From Rhodobacteraceae bacterium UBA6796 (GTDB lineage: Bacteria > Pseudomonadota > Alphaproteobacteria > Rhodobacterales > Rhodobacteraceae): 64,000 nucleotides of DNA. A program made the translations under genes and the position numbers. This document shows positions 17,645 to 28,279 of this stretch, piece by piece (within the stretch, counting starts at the first letter, position 1; each line of letters starts with the position of its first letter). Where the stretch lies: assembly GCA_002452815.1 (NCBI GenBank), contig DKFM01000018.1, positions 1-64,000 on the forward strand, written 5' to 3'. The notes under the pieces are model-generated. The model was given only the letters and a program-made list of their open reading frames with translations. It was not told the DNA's origin and did no database searches.

Positions 17645-17752
17645 GGGCGGGCTCCGGGGGTTGGGCCTGCTTGATCGCCGGGCGGCGCGGGCTTGTCCAG
17701 TGAATTTGAGCGCAGGCCGCGGGGCGGATTGTGCCGATACGCGCGCCGAAGG

Positions 17753-17935
17753 TCACAAGCCCAGCACGCGCCACAGCGCCAGCGCGCCAAGCCAGGCCAG
17801 CGACAGCGCCAGCGCGACCAGCCCCGCAGCCCAGGGTGTGTAGCGCGGGGCAGGCAGGCTGCGCAGGGTGAACCGCGTGACGGGGCGCGCGCGTGCAGGG
17901 CGGGACGGGGTGGTTTGCGTGGGGAAACGGGGCAT
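17753..17935 (-). CDS. small single-helix membrane protein (60 aa)
   Basis: The ORF encodes a basic, Pro/Arg-rich 32-residue N terminus followed by one hydrophobic helix (PWAAGLVALALSLAWLGALA) that runs to the end. A strong Shine-Dalgarno sequence, GAGGAGG, lies 5-6 nt upstream of the ATG at 17935, which is rare by chance and argues that it is translated. By the positive-inside rule the N terminus is cytoplasmic. It lies between a DMT transporter gene on the same strand and the divergent acetyltransferase gene. I do not recognise a family. Confidence 0.65.
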   Translation of the reverse strand: MPRFPTQTTPSRPARARPVTRFTLRSLPAPRYTPWAAGLVALALSLAWLGALALWRVLGL

Positions 17936-17997
17936 CTGGTCCTCCTCGGGATGGGGAATTTAAGCATGCGTTAGGTGAAATCTGGCTTAACAGGCGC

Positions 17998-18909
17998 ATG
18001 GAGCGGATCGAAATTTCAGAATCGGGTCTGGATGCGGCGGGCTGGGCGATGGCGCTGGCGGCGTTCGAGGGGCTGCCGGGGGCTGCGCTGCAACAGCAGT
18101 GGAGCTATGGCCAGATTGCCCGTGCGGGCGGGCGCGACCTGCGCCGCCTGGTGCTGTCCTGTGCGGGACGGCGCATCGGTCTGGTGCAGGCGGTCGGGCG
18201 GTCGGGGCTGTGGCTGGTCAGTCGCGGGCCGGTCTGGCGCGCGGGTGTCGGCGCCGATCAGGCGCGCGCGGGGCTGCGCGCGCTGGCGCGTCATCTGCCC
18301 GGGGTGCTGATCGCCACGCCCGAGGTGCCGGCGGCGGGTTTCGGGCTGATCCCGCTGGTTACGCCGCGCCATCAGGCGATCTGGCGCCTCGGGCCCGAGC
18401 CTGCGACCTTGCGCGCGGGGCTCGATGCCAAGTGGCGCAACCGGTTGGCTGCGGCCGAACGCAGCGGCATCGCGGTGGTGGCCGACCCTGATCCCGGCTG
18501 GTTGCTGCAGGCCGAGGCCGATCAACGGCGGGCGCGCGGTTACGGCGGGGTGCCGGGCGATTTCGTCACCGCCTGGGGGCGCGGCGCGCGGGGCGGCGTG
18601 CTGGCGCTGGCGGCCCTCGGGCCCACGGCCAGCGCGCAGGCGGGCGAAAACCTGGCGGGCGTCGTCTTTTTGCGTCACGGCAGCGGCGCAACCTATCAGA
18701 TCGGCTGGTCCGGCGCCGCGGGGCGGGCCTGCGGGGCGCATAACCTGCTGCTGTGGCAGGCGGCGCTGATGCTGCGGGGGCAGGGTGTGCGCTGGCTCGA
18801 TCTGGGCGATGTCAATTCCGGTGCGGGGGCGGGGCTGATGCGGTTCAAGCTGGGCACAGGCGCCGAGGCGCTGAGCCTCGGCGCCACCAGCCTCGTGTTG
18901 CCGGGCTGA
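17998..18909 (+). CDS. GNAT/FemAB-like acyltransferase
   Basis: The 303-residue protein has a two-lobed GNAT arrangement of the type found in FemAB and BioF2-like acetyltransferases. The AKWRNRLAAAERSG segment (about residues 143-156) and the C-terminal GAHNLLLWQAAL with RWLDLGDVN, GLMRFKLGTGA are typical. These enzymes use acyl-CoA or aminoacyl-tRNA as donors, often for peptidoglycan or lipid amines. The substrate is unknown here. It stands alone, divergent from the small membrane protein. Confidence 0.75.
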   Translation: MERIEISESGLDAAGWAMALAAFEGLPGAALQQQWSYGQIARAGGRDLRRLVLSCAGRRIGLVQAVGRSGLWLVSRGPVWRAGVGADQARAGLRALARHLPGVLIATPEVPAAGFGLIPLVTPRHQAIWRLGPEPATLRAGLDAKWRNRLAAAERSGIAVVADPDPGWLLQAEADQRRARGYGGVPGDFVTAWGRGARGGVLALAALGPTASAQAGENLAGVVFLRHGSGATYQIGWSGAAGRACGAHNLLLWQAALMLRGQGVRWLDLGDVNSGAGAGLMRFKLGTGAEALSLGATSLVLPG

Positions 18910-18944
18910 GCGGCGCGCGGATATGCCCGCCGCCGCCCGGTCCG

Positions 18945-19919
18945 TCAGGGCGCGAGCGCCGCGCGCTGGCCCCGTTCATGGAAGATGAAGCCCAGGAAGT
19001 TCAGCAAGACCTGCGCCGCCAGGATCGCGGTCGATCCGGTCGGGTCGTAATCGGGCGCCACCTCGACCAGGTCGATCCCCACCACCTCATGCGCGCGCGC
19101 CACACCCTGCAGGATCTCCAGCACCTCGTAATAGAGGAAACCGCCATGGCTCGGCGTGCCGGTGCCCGGCGCGATCGAGGGGCAGAACCCGTCGATGTCG
19201 ATCGTCACATAAAGCCGTGCGCCCGCCGGAATACGCGCCAGCACCCCCTCGATCCCGAGCTTGCGGACCTGCCGCACCGACAGGATGTCGTCGCCCATCG
19301 CACGGGCGGCCTCGTATCCTTCGCGCGTGGTCGAGCTGACGTTGCGGATACCAAGCGCGGTGATCCCGGTCACGTAGTCGCGTTCGGCCGCACGGCGCAT
19401 CGGGTTGCCGTGACCGTGGCGCACGCCATGGCGCACGTCGACGAAATCCAGATGCGCGTCGATCTGCAGAATGTGGATCGGGCCCTGATCGTCGAAGGCG
19501 CGGATGCAGGGGATATTCACCGAATGATCGCCGCCGATCACCACCGGCAGCGCGCCGCCCGCCAGCATCGCGCGCACCCCGGCCTCGATATTGGCGTGGC
19601 TGGTTTCGGTGTCGGTATGCACGATGTCGGCGTCGCCGATGTCGACGATCCGCACCTCGGGGCCCAGATAGGTGGCCTCGTCCTCGTGGTCATAGGCGCC
19701 GGCATGGCCGAAGGAGAACAGCGTCGAGGCCTCGCGCACCGCGCGCGGGCCAAAGCGGGCGCCAGCGCGGAACTGGGTGCCGAAATCGAACGGCGCCCCC
19801 ATCACCGCCACATCGGCGTCGATCGCCGACCAGTCGGAGACATAGTCGCGCTTGCCGAAGGTGGCGATGCCGACGAAGGGCAGGTTCAGCCGCCCGGTTT
19901 CATATGCGTGCCGTGTCAT
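18945..19919 (-). CDS. speB: agmatinase/ureohydrolase family protein
   Basis: This is a manganese ureohydrolase of 324 residues, the usual size. Metal ligand motifs are GGDHSV, DAHLDF and DIDGF followed by PSIAPGTGTPSHGG. Agmatinase converts agmatine to putrescine plus urea; guanidinobutyrase and related hydrolases share the fold, so the substrate is inferred. In the third motif Cys replaces the more common non-ligand Asp of the DxDxxDP pattern, as seen in some proteobacterial relatives. The ATG at 19919 has GAGGAGA upstream, better than the earlier in-frame ATGs. Confidence 0.85.
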   Translation of the reverse strand: MTRHAYETGRLNLPFVGIATFGKRDYVSDWSAIDADVAVMGAPFDFGTQFRAGARFGPRAVREASTLFSFGHAGAYDHEDEATYLGPEVRIVDIGDADIVHTDTETSHANIEAGVRAMLAGGALPVVIGGDHSVNIPCIRAFDDQGPIHILQIDAHLDFVDVRHGVRHGHGNPMRRAAERDYVTGITALGIRNVSSTTREGYEAARAMGDDILSVRQVRKLGIEGVLARIPAGARLYVTIDIDGFCPSIAPGTGTPSHGGFLYYEVLEILQGVARAHEVVGIDLVEVAPDYDPTGSTAILAAQVLLNFLGFIFHERGQRAALAP

Positions 19920-20019
19920 GATGTCTCCTCGTGTTTGCCGCAGATTTCCCGGCATAAGCCGCAGTTGCAAGAGCAAGCCCGGGGGATTATGCCGGGACCA
20001 GCACAGGAAAGGCGATGCG

Positions 20020-20985
20020 ATGGCATTTCAGGCACCCAAACCGACACCCAAGGGACTTTGGCGGCGCACCCCCCCGGCGATGTTTCCGCCGGTGATGGGG
20101 CTTTTGGGGCTGGGCCTCGCCTGGCGGCGCGGGATCAATGAATTCGCTCTGCCGCCGGCACTGGCCGATGCGCTGATGGGCGCGGTGACGATCCTCGGGC
20201 TGTTTGCGGTGCTGACCTATGTCGTGAAATTCATGCGTCGCCCGGGCGTGGTGCTGGAAGATCTGCGGATCTTGCCGGGGCGCGGGGGTCTGGCGGCGGG
20301 GGTGCTGTGCCTCTATCTGCTGGCGGCGGCCTTCGGCCCCTATGCGCCCGAGCAGGCGCGGCCGCTGCTGCTGACGGGGATCGGCGTGCATCTGGCTCTG
20401 ACCGTCGCGGTGGTCTTCGTCTTCGCCACCGGCCCGGCAGAGCAGCGCCGCGTCAGCCCGGTGTGGCATCTGCTGTTCTCGGGCTGGATCGTGGCGGCGA
20501 TGGTGTCGCAGGGGCTGGGGCTGATGCAGCTGGGCGTTGCGCTGTTCTGGGTTGCGCTGGCGGCGGCGGTGGCGATCTGGAGCATCTCGCTCGGCCAGTT
20601 GTCGCGTGAAACCGTGCCTGCGCCGCTGCGCCCGTTCCTGGCGATCCATCTGGCCCCCGCGGCGCTGCTGGCGACGGTGGCGCATGGCTTCGGCGCGGCG
20701 GCCATGGCGCAGGCCTTCGCCATACTGACGGCGATCATTCTTGGGGGGCTGGTGCTGCGTGGCCGCTGGCTTCTGGCGGGCGAGTTCTCACCGATGTGGG
20801 GGGCGCTGACCTTCCCGCTGGCGGCAACCGCCAATGCCTGGCTGAGCCTGGGCGGGGTCTGGCGCCTGCCGGGGGCCTTCGCGCTGATCTTGGCGACGCT
20901 GGCGATCCCGCCGATCGCGGTGAAGATCTTCAAACTCTGGGCCAAAGGGCAACTTGCGGTGAAAACCAACGCTGCCACCGCCTGA
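20020..20985 (+). CDS. SLAC1/TehA-family (TDT) anion transporter
   Basis: The 321-residue inner-membrane protein has about ten hydrophobic helices and opens with TPPAMFPPVMGLLGLGLAWR, typical of tellurite-resistance/dicarboxylate transporters and plant SLAC1 channels. Family members move monovalent anions, dicarboxylates or sulfite. An AGGAAAGG site precedes the ATG at 20020. It ends 69 nt before guaB, but a separate guaB leader hairpin suggests separate transcripts. Confidence 0.88.
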   Translation: MAFQAPKPTPKGLWRRTPPAMFPPVMGLLGLGLAWRRGINEFALPPALADALMGAVTILGLFAVLTYVVKFMRRPGVVLEDLRILPGRGGLAAGVLCLYLLAAAFGPYAPEQARPLLLTGIGVHLALTVAVVFVFATGPAEQRRVSPVWHLLFSGWIVAAMVSQGLGLMQLGVALFWVALAAAVAIWSISLGQLSRETVPAPLRPFLAIHLAPAALLATVAHGFGAAAMAQAFAILTAIILGGLVLRGRWLLAGEFSPMWGALTFPLAATANAWLSLGGVWRLPGAFALILATLAIPPIAVKIFKLWAKGQLAVKTNAATA

Positions 20986-22503
<1,518 letters not shown>

Positions 22504-22507
22504 GCAC

Positions 22508-22620
22508 AGCCGGGGGGCTCTGCCCCCCGAACCCCCCGGGATATTTGGACCAGAGTGAAAGAGAATCCCCCTTTCTTTCTGGCACAAATATCCCGGGGGT
22601 GCGGGGGCGGCGCCCCCGCT
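22508..22620. repeat. composite intergenic inverted repeat (GAGTATTTT family), copy 2
   Basis: This copy has the same layout as copy 1: GGGGGGC-TCT-GCCCCCC, then CCCGGGATATTTGGACCAGA, a short loop, and TTTCTGGCACAAATATCCCG, then a GGGGGCGGCGCCCCC hairpin. The inner arms have diverged (ATATTTGGACCAGA versus AGTATTTTCGCCAAGA) but pair with each other, pointing to conserved structure. It lies at the 3' end of guaB. Confidence 0.7.
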
Positions 22621-22664
22621 TGTCCCGGCGGCTCGTCCGGGTACTTGACGCTCAGGAGAGAGCC

Positions 22665-23843
22665 ATGACCCCCGCTGCCCGCATCGCCGCCGCCATTGAA
22701 ATTCTGGATCGCACCCTGGCTGGCGCACCGGCCGAGCAGGTGCTGACGACCTGGGCGCGCGGGCATCGCTTTGCGGGTTCAGGCGACCGGGCGGCAATCC
22801 GCGATCATGTCTATGACGTGCTGCGCTGCCGCGGGTCTTATGCGGTTCTGGGCGGCGCGGCGGAGGGCGCGCCCAGCGGGCGCGCGCTGATGCTGGGGTT
22901 GTGTCGCGCGCAGGGCTTGCCGATCGAGGATCTGTTTGCCGGGGAAGGTTTTGCCCCCGCGCCCCTGACCGAGGCCGAACGCGCCGCGCTGGCCGCACCG
23001 ATCCCCGAGGATCTGGAAATTCTGGACTGGCCCGCATGGTTGCGCCCGGCGGTGACGCAGGCCCTGGGGGCGGATTTCGGCGCGGTGAGTGCACTGATGC
23101 GCACGCGTGCGCCGGTATTCTTGCGCGTCAATCTGGCGAAGGTGTCGCGCGCCGCGGCGCAGGCCGCGCTGGCGGGTGAGGGCATCGAAACGCAGGCTCA
23201 CTCCCTGGCAGACAGCGCGCTCGAGATCACGGCAGGGGCCCGCAAGCTGGCTGCCAGCAAGGCCTATGCCGCGGGTCTGGTCGAGTTGCAGGATGCCGCG
23301 TCTCAGGCGATGATCGGGATGCTCGATCTGCGCCCGGGGATGCGGGTGCTGGATTATTGCGCGGGCGGCGGCGGCAAGGCGCTGGCGCTGGCCGCGCGCG
23401 AGCCGCAGGCCAAGGTGGCCGTGCATGACATCGACGCGGGCCGGATGCGCGACATTCCCGCGCGCGCGGCGCGGGCCGGAGCGACGTTGCGGACCTGCCC
23501 GCCCGGGCGACCCGGCGGGCCCTACGACCTCGTACTGGTTGATGCGCCTTGTTCGGGCTCGGGCACCTGGCGGCGCACGCCAGAGGCGAAATGGCGCCTG
23601 ACGCCCGAAGCGCTGGCGGCGCTGGTCGAGACGCAGCGTGCGATCCTGCAGCAGGCGGCGGATCTGGTGGTGCCCGGCGGTGTGCTGGCCTACATGACCT
23701 GTTCTGTGCTGGAGGTCGAAAATACCGGGCAGGCAGAGTGGTTTGCGCAGACCAATGGCTGGCCGGTCGAGACCTGCCGCCAGTTGACGCCGATGCAGGG
23801 CGCGGACGGGTTTTTCGGCCTGGTCATGCGGCGTCCGGCGTAA
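22665..23843 (+). CDS. RsmB/NOP2/Sun-family RNA (cytosine-5) methyltransferase
   Basis: The 392-residue protein has an N-terminal NusB-like helical region (RIAAAIEILDRTLAG, RDHVYDVLR) and a C-terminal SAM domain. The SAM site is VLDYCAGGGGKALALAA. The two catalytic cysteines lie in DAPCSGSGTWRR and MTCSVLEVENTGQ, the standard pair of m5C RNA methyltransferases. The likely substrate is 16S rRNA. It begins after CAGGAGAG, 161 bp from guaB. Confidence 0.9.
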   Translation: MTPAARIAAAIEILDRTLAGAPAEQVLTTWARGHRFAGSGDRAAIRDHVYDVLRCRGSYAVLGGAAEGAPSGRALMLGLCRAQGLPIEDLFAGEGFAPAPLTEAERAALAAPIPEDLEILDWPAWLRPAVTQALGADFGAVSALMRTRAPVFLRVNLAKVSRAAAQAALAGEGIETQAHSLADSALEITAGARKLAASKAYAAGLVELQDAASQAMIGMLDLRPGMRVLDYCAGGGGKALALAAREPQAKVAVHDIDAGRMRDIPARAARAGATLRTCPPGRPGGPYDLVLVDAPCSGSGTWRRTPEAKWRLTPEALAALVETQRAILQQAADLVVPGGVLAYMTCSVLEVENTGQAEWFAQTNGWPVETCRQLTPMQGADGFFGLVMRRPA

Positions 23844-23944
23844 AGGATTGACACATCCTTGGGTTGTGCTTTGATGCCCGTTAACCGGGCCTTAAGCCTT
23901 TTGGCGCGCAATGCGTGGAGTTGATTCTGAAGAGGACTTCTGAC

Positions 23945-26248
23945 GTGGTGCACCCCGATCAGCCCCTGCAGCCGCTCTCCCGGTCGGCTGTGCTGCTTGC
24001 GCCGGGCGCGCTCTATCTGTTGGTTGCGGGGCTTGGCGCGGCGGCGGGCGCGTTGCTGGTCGAGGACCGCGTGCAGATGATGGTGCTGTTGTCGGCGGGG
24101 GGCAGCCTTGTGGCGCTGGCGGCGCTGATGCGTCTGGCCGTGCGGCGCCAACAGGCGGCGCGTGCGCGGATGAACGATCAGATCGCGGCGTTCATCGCGC
24201 ATGATGCCTCGCCGTCCTTCACCACCGATGCCGATGGCGAGATCGGTTTTCAGAACCGCGCCGCGCTGGAACGGTTCGGTGCGCGCGGCGGGCAGACGCT
24301 GACGCGCGCATTGGGGGAGGTGTTCGCCAATCCCGGGGCGGTGCTGCACCGGCTGCAAAACAAGGCGGCGGCCTTGGGGGGGGCGCGCGAGGATCTGGTC
24401 ACACGACGCGGCCATGTCCGGCTGTCGGTCCAGCAGATCGGCGCTGGCGCCTATCTTTGGCGGCTGGAAGACATGGTCGAGCGGCCGCTGGGCGGGCGGG
24501 GCGCGGAAACCATCAGCCTGCCGATGCTGACCGTGTCGAAATCGGGCACCATCCTGTTCATGAACGAGGCGTTGCGCCGGATCGTCGGCGAGAGGGTGCG
24601 CACGCTCGACCGGATCTTCACCGAATTGCCTCTGCGCTCGGGCGAGGAGCATGAGATCGCCAGCATCGAAGGCCCGATGCGCTGTGTCGTGGCCGAACTG
24701 GAGGGGGCGGCCTGGCGCAACGAGATCTATCTTCTGCCGGTTTCCGCGGGGCGGGCCAGCACGCATGACCCGGCCTCGTTCGAATCCTTGCCGGTCGCGC
24801 TGATGCGGCTGGCGGGCGACGGCCGGGTGCTTGCGGTCAATCGGGCGGCGCGCGGGCTGATGGGGCAGATCGCACCCGACACGCGGCTGGCCGAGCTGTT
24901 CGAGGGGCTGGGACGGCCGGTCAACGATTGGGTGGCCGATGCCCTGGCCGGGCGGACCGAACGGCGCCCCGAAGTGCTGCGCGCGCGGCGCGGCGATCGC
25001 GAGGTGTTCTTGCAGGTCACGCTGAGCCGGTTCGTCGAAGAGGGGCGCGCCGGTCTGATCGCCGTTCTGTCCGACGCGACGCAGCTGAAAACGCTTGAGG
25101 CGCAGTTCGTGCAAAGCCAGAAGATGCAGGCGATCGGTCAGTTGGCGGGGGGGGTTGCCCATGATTTCAACAACTTGCTGACCGCGATTTCCGGCCATTG
25201 CGATTTGCTGATGCTGCGCCATGACAAGGGCGACCCGGATTATGCCGATCTGGACCAGATCAGCCAGAACGCAAATCGCGCGGCCTCGCTGGTCGGGCAG
25301 TTGCTGGCGTTCTCGCGCAAGCAGACGCTGAAACCGCGAATTATCGACCTGCGCGATACGCTGTCGGATCTGACCCATCTGCTGAACCGGCTGGTCGGCG
25401 AAAAGGTGCGGCTGAGTCTGACGCATGCGCCCGATCTGTGCCCGATCCGCGCCGACAAGCGGCAGCTGGAACAGGTGATCATGAATCTCGTGGTCAACGC
25501 CCGCGACGCGATGCCGGGTGGCGGTGAGATCCGGATCGAAACCGACGGGGTGACGTTGCTGGAGGATCTGCGGCGTGATCGCGTCGCGGTGCCCAAAGGC
25601 GATTATGTCGTGGTCAAGGTCACCGACGAGGGCACCGGTATCGCGCCCGACAAGATCAGCAAGATTTTCGAGCCGTTCTTTACCACCAAACGCGCGGGCG
25701 AGGGAACGGGGCTGGGCCTGTCCACAGCCTATGGCATCATCAAGCAGACCGGCGGCTATATCTTCTGCGATTCCGTGCTGGGATCTGGCACCTGCTTCAC
25801 GATCTATCTGCCCGCGCACGATCATGTGGCCGAGCCCGAGCACGATCCCGAACCGCCGCCCGCGGAACATCCGGCCCGGGCCGGCAACGCGACGATCCTG
25901 CTGGTCGAAGATGAGGCGCCGGTCCGCGCCTTTGCCTCGCGGGCCTTGAAACTGCGCGGCTATACCGTTTTCGAGGCCGATTGCGCCGAGGAGGCGCTGC
26001 GTATCCTGGAGGATGACACGCTGAGCGTCGATGTGTTCGTCACCGATGTGATCATGCCGGGAATGGACGGGCCGACCTGGGTCGCAGAGGCGCTGAAAGC
26101 GCGCCCGAATACCGCGGTCGTGTTCGTGTCCGGCTATGCCGAGGATGTCTTCAGCGAGGGCCGCCCGCCGGTGCCCAACTCGATCTTCCTGCCCAAGCCG
26201 TTCTCGTTGAGCGAACTGACGGCAACGGTGCAGAACATGATTTCCTGA
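23945..26248 (+). CDS. cckA: CckA-type hybrid histidine kinase
   Basis: In alphaproteobacteria CckA phosphorylates the CtrA pathway through ChpT. Two N-terminal membrane helices (about residues 10-55) are followed by PAS-like regions, a HisKA domain with His406 in GGVAHDFNNLL, an HATPase domain (NLVVNARDAM, GTGIAPD, GEGTGLGLSTAYG) and a receiver domain with Asp701 in VTDVIMPGMDG. The 767-residue length and hybrid order fit CckA. The GTG at 23945 has AGAGGA 8 nt upstream; a GTG at 23915 would add 10 residues without such a site. It is alone on its transcript as far as visible. Confidence 0.9.
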   Translation: MVHPDQPLQPLSRSAVLLAPGALYLLVAGLGAAAGALLVEDRVQMMVLLSAGGSLVALAALMRLAVRRQQAARARMNDQIAAFIAHDASPSFTTDADGEIGFQNRAALERFGARGGQTLTRALGEVFANPGAVLHRLQNKAAALGGAREDLVTRRGHVRLSVQQIGAGAYLWRLEDMVERPLGGRGAETISLPMLTVSKSGTILFMNEALRRIVGERVRTLDRIFTELPLRSGEEHEIASIEGPMRCVVAELEGAAWRNEIYLLPVSAGRASTHDPASFESLPVALMRLAGDGRVLAVNRAARGLMGQIAPDTRLAELFEGLGRPVNDWVADALAGRTERRPEVLRARRGDREVFLQVTLSRFVEEGRAGLIAVLSDATQLKTLEAQFVQSQKMQAIGQLAGGVAHDFNNLLTAISGHCDLLMLRHDKGDPDYADLDQISQNANRAASLVGQLLAFSRKQTLKPRIIDLRDTLSDLTHLLNRLVGEKVRLSLTHAPDLCPIRADKRQLEQVIMNLVVNARDAMPGGGEIRIETDGVTLLEDLRRDRVAVPKGDYVVVKVTDEGTGIAPDKISKIFEPFFTTKRAGEGTGLGLSTAYGIIKQTGGYIFCDSVLGSGTCFTIYLPAHDHVAEPEHDPEPPPAEHPARAGNATILLVEDEAPVRAFASRALKLRGYTVFEADCAEEALRILEDDTLSVDVFVTDVIMPGMDGPTWVAEALKARPNTAVVFVSGYAEDVFSEGRPPVPNSIFLPKPFSLSELTATVQNMIS

Positions 26249-26293
26249 TTGGTCCATGCCGGCGTGCCCCTGGCCGCCAGCTCGTGCTGCGTC

Positions 26294-26887
26294 TCAGTCC
26301 AGCGTATTGTAAAGTGCGAAATCGGCGGCCATCACCTGTTGCAGCCGTGCCTCGGTTTCCGGCGACAGCTGCACGTCCACCGCAGGCGGCACGTTCACGC
26401 GCGGCAGGGTGATGGCGCAATCGAGCTGGTCTTCGAGAAAATGCACGAAAGCGTCCATGTTCTCGTAGCGAAAAATCCGGTCGACCAGCGGTGCGCCGTC
26501 GGGTCCGGTCAGAATCGCCGACTGACTGCCGATGTCGGCATGGGCGGGCGGCGTGTCCGCGGCATAATCGCGGGCGAAGGCGTCGAAATTGAGCGCACGC
26601 ATCGGGTGGCCCGGGGTGTCCGCGTCATCACGCAACCGGAAACGATACCAGGAGCGCAGCCAGCCGATCGGTTCGCGCATCAGGGCGACGGTGGAAAATT
26701 TTGCCCCCGTGCGCGCGGTCAGATAGGGCGCGATGTGGCGCTGATAATCCTGTGCATTCATATGCTTGAGGTCGGCCGGGCGTTGCATCGCGACAGCCGC
26801 CAGCGGTTCGAGCGCCGCCTCGACCGCAGAGGACCCCGCTTTCGGTGTGGCCAGAAACACCAGCCGCTGCTCCCAGAAAATCAGCAT
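26294..26887 (-). CDS. sulfotransferase-like protein
   Basis: The 197-residue protein resembles small PAPS-dependent sulfotransferases. TPKAGSSAVEAAL near residue 15 matches the 5'-phosphosulfate loop, and MREPIGWLRSWYRFR matches the 3'-phosphate site with its conserved Arg. RYENMDAF later in the chain is also typical. The start at 26887 is set by GAGGA just upstream and by the first strand MLIFWEQRLVFLATPK. It is short for the family, but the two PAPS motifs are intact. The acceptor is unknown. It is divergent from recA. Confidence 0.8.
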   Translation of the reverse strand: MLIFWEQRLVFLATPKAGSSAVEAALEPLAAVAMQRPADLKHMNAQDYQRHIAPYLTARTGAKFSTVALMREPIGWLRSWYRFRLRDDADTPGHPMRALNFDAFARDYAADTPPAHADIGSQSAILTGPDGAPLVDRIFRYENMDAFVHFLEDQLDCAITLPRVNVPPAVDVQLSPETEARLQQVMAADFALYNTLD

Positions 26888-26985
26888 CCCGTCCTCATGT
26901 CTGTTTGCCCCTGAATAAAGCCCGGCTCGATTTAGGTAAACCACTCTTTAACCAATATCTTGCTAAGTATTCATGACGAATTCAG

Positions 26986-27014
26986 TTGATGTGTTCCTAT
27001 TTTGTGCTCATATA
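26986..27014 (+). promoter_or_regulatory. recA promoter with LexA/SOS box in the spacer
   Basis: TTGATG (26986-26991) and CATATA (27009-27014) are 17 nt apart and look like -35 and -10 boxes. Between them GTTC-CTATTTT-GTGC (26993-27007) matches the alphaproteobacterial SOS box GTTC-N7-GTTC in 7 of 8 defined bases. LexA bound there would cover the promoter. Confidence 0.7.
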
Positions 27015-27097
27015 GGGTTAAGATCAAAGCGTGAACATCTTGCGCGGGAAAGCGGCGATTGCTGATCCTCCTGCGCTATGGGATAAGGAAGCGAACC

Positions 27098-28165
27098 ATG
27101 GCAACGGCGGGCCTTTTCGAGATGAATGACAAGAGCAAGGCAGACAAGCAAAAGGCGCTGGAATCCGCGCTGGCGCAGATCGAACGGCAATTCGGCAAGG
27201 GCTCGATCATGAAGCTGGGGGCAGATAACCCCGCAGCCGAGATCGAGGCGACCTCGACCGGATCGCTGGGCCTTGATATCGCCTTGGGGATCGGCGGTCT
27301 GCCCAAGGGCCGGATCATCGAGATCTACGGGCCGGAAAGCTCGGGCAAGACCACGCTGACGCTGCATGCCATTGCCGAAGAACAAAAAAAAGGCGGGGTC
27401 TGCGCCTTTGTCGATGCCGAACACGCGCTCGACCCGCAATATGCGCGCAAGCTGGGCGTCAATCTGGACGAGCTGCTGATTTCGCAGCCCGACACGGGCG
27501 AGCAGGCGCTGGAGATCGTCGATACGCTGGTGCGCTCGGGCGCGGTCAGCATGGTCGTGGTCGACTCGGTCGCGGCGCTGACGCCGAAAGCCGAGATCGA
27601 GGGCGACATGGGCGACGCCACCGTCGGCGCGCAGGCCCGACTGATGAGCCAGGCGATGCGCAAGCTGACCGCCTCGATCGGGCGCAGCAATTGCATGGTG
27701 ATCTTCATCAACCAGATCCGCATGAAGATCGGCGTGATGTTCGGCAACCCGGAGACCACCTCGGGCGGCAATGCGCTGAAATTCTATGCCTCTGTGCGCC
27801 TAGACATCCGCCGCATTGGTGCGATCAAGGACCGCGACGAGGTGGTGGGTAACCAGACCCGCGTGAAAGTGGTGAAGAACAAGGTTGCGCCGCCCTTCCG
27901 GCAGGTCGAATTCGACATCATGTATGGCGAAGGGATTTCCAAGGTCGGCGAGCTGATCGACCTTGGCGTCAAGGCCGGTGTGGTCGACAAATCGGGCGCC
28001 TGGTATTCCTATGGCGACGAACGGATCGGGCAGGGGCGTGAAAACGCCAAGCAATTCCTGCGCGACCATCCCGACATGGCCTATGAAATCGAGGACAAGA
28101 TCCGCGCGAGCCATGGTCTCGACTTCGGCGTGGCGGGTGAAGACGACACTCTCACCGAAGAGTGA
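27098..28165 (+). CDS. recA: recombinase RecA
   Basis: RecA forms filaments on single-stranded DNA for strand exchange and triggers LexA cleavage. The 355-residue chain has Walker A GPESSGKT at residues 78-85, VVVDSVAAL (Walker B), the L2 loop region [21 protein letters not shown] and an acidic tail ending TLTEE. The ATG at 27098 follows ATAAGGAAG. The promoter carries a near-consensus SOS box, so it is probably damage-inducible. Confidence 0.98.
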   Translation: MATAGLFEMNDKSKADKQKALESALAQIERQFGKGSIMKLGADNPAAEIEATSTGSLGLDIALGIGGLPKGRIIEIYGPESSGKTTLTLHAIAEEQKKGGVCAFVDAEHALDPQYARKLGVNLDELLISQPDTGEQALEIVDTLVRSGAVSMVVVDSVAALTPKAEIEGDMGDATVGAQARLMSQAMRKLTASIGRSNCMVIFINQIRMKIGVMFGNPETTSGGNALKFYASVRLDIRRIGAIKDRDEVVGNQTRVKVVKNKVAPPFRQVEFDIMYGEGISKVGELIDLGVKAGVVDKSGAWYSYGDERIGQGRENAKQFLRDHPDMAYEIEDKIRASHGLDFGVAGEDDTLTEE

Positions 28166-28180
28166 GGCCCGGAACGGGCC
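28166..28180 (+). terminator. short hairpin directly after recA
   Basis: GGCCCG-GAA-CGGGCC begins on the base after the recA stop codon. The 6-bp stem has no T-run, so termination is uncertain. Confidence 0.4.
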
Positions 28181-28279
28181 AACCAGCGCGGTCGGGTGCC
28201 AGCCCGGCCGCTTTGCGCTCTCGACAGGGGCGGGGACGGGCGCTAAACGGGGAGAAATCCGCGAAAAGGCCCTCATCAC

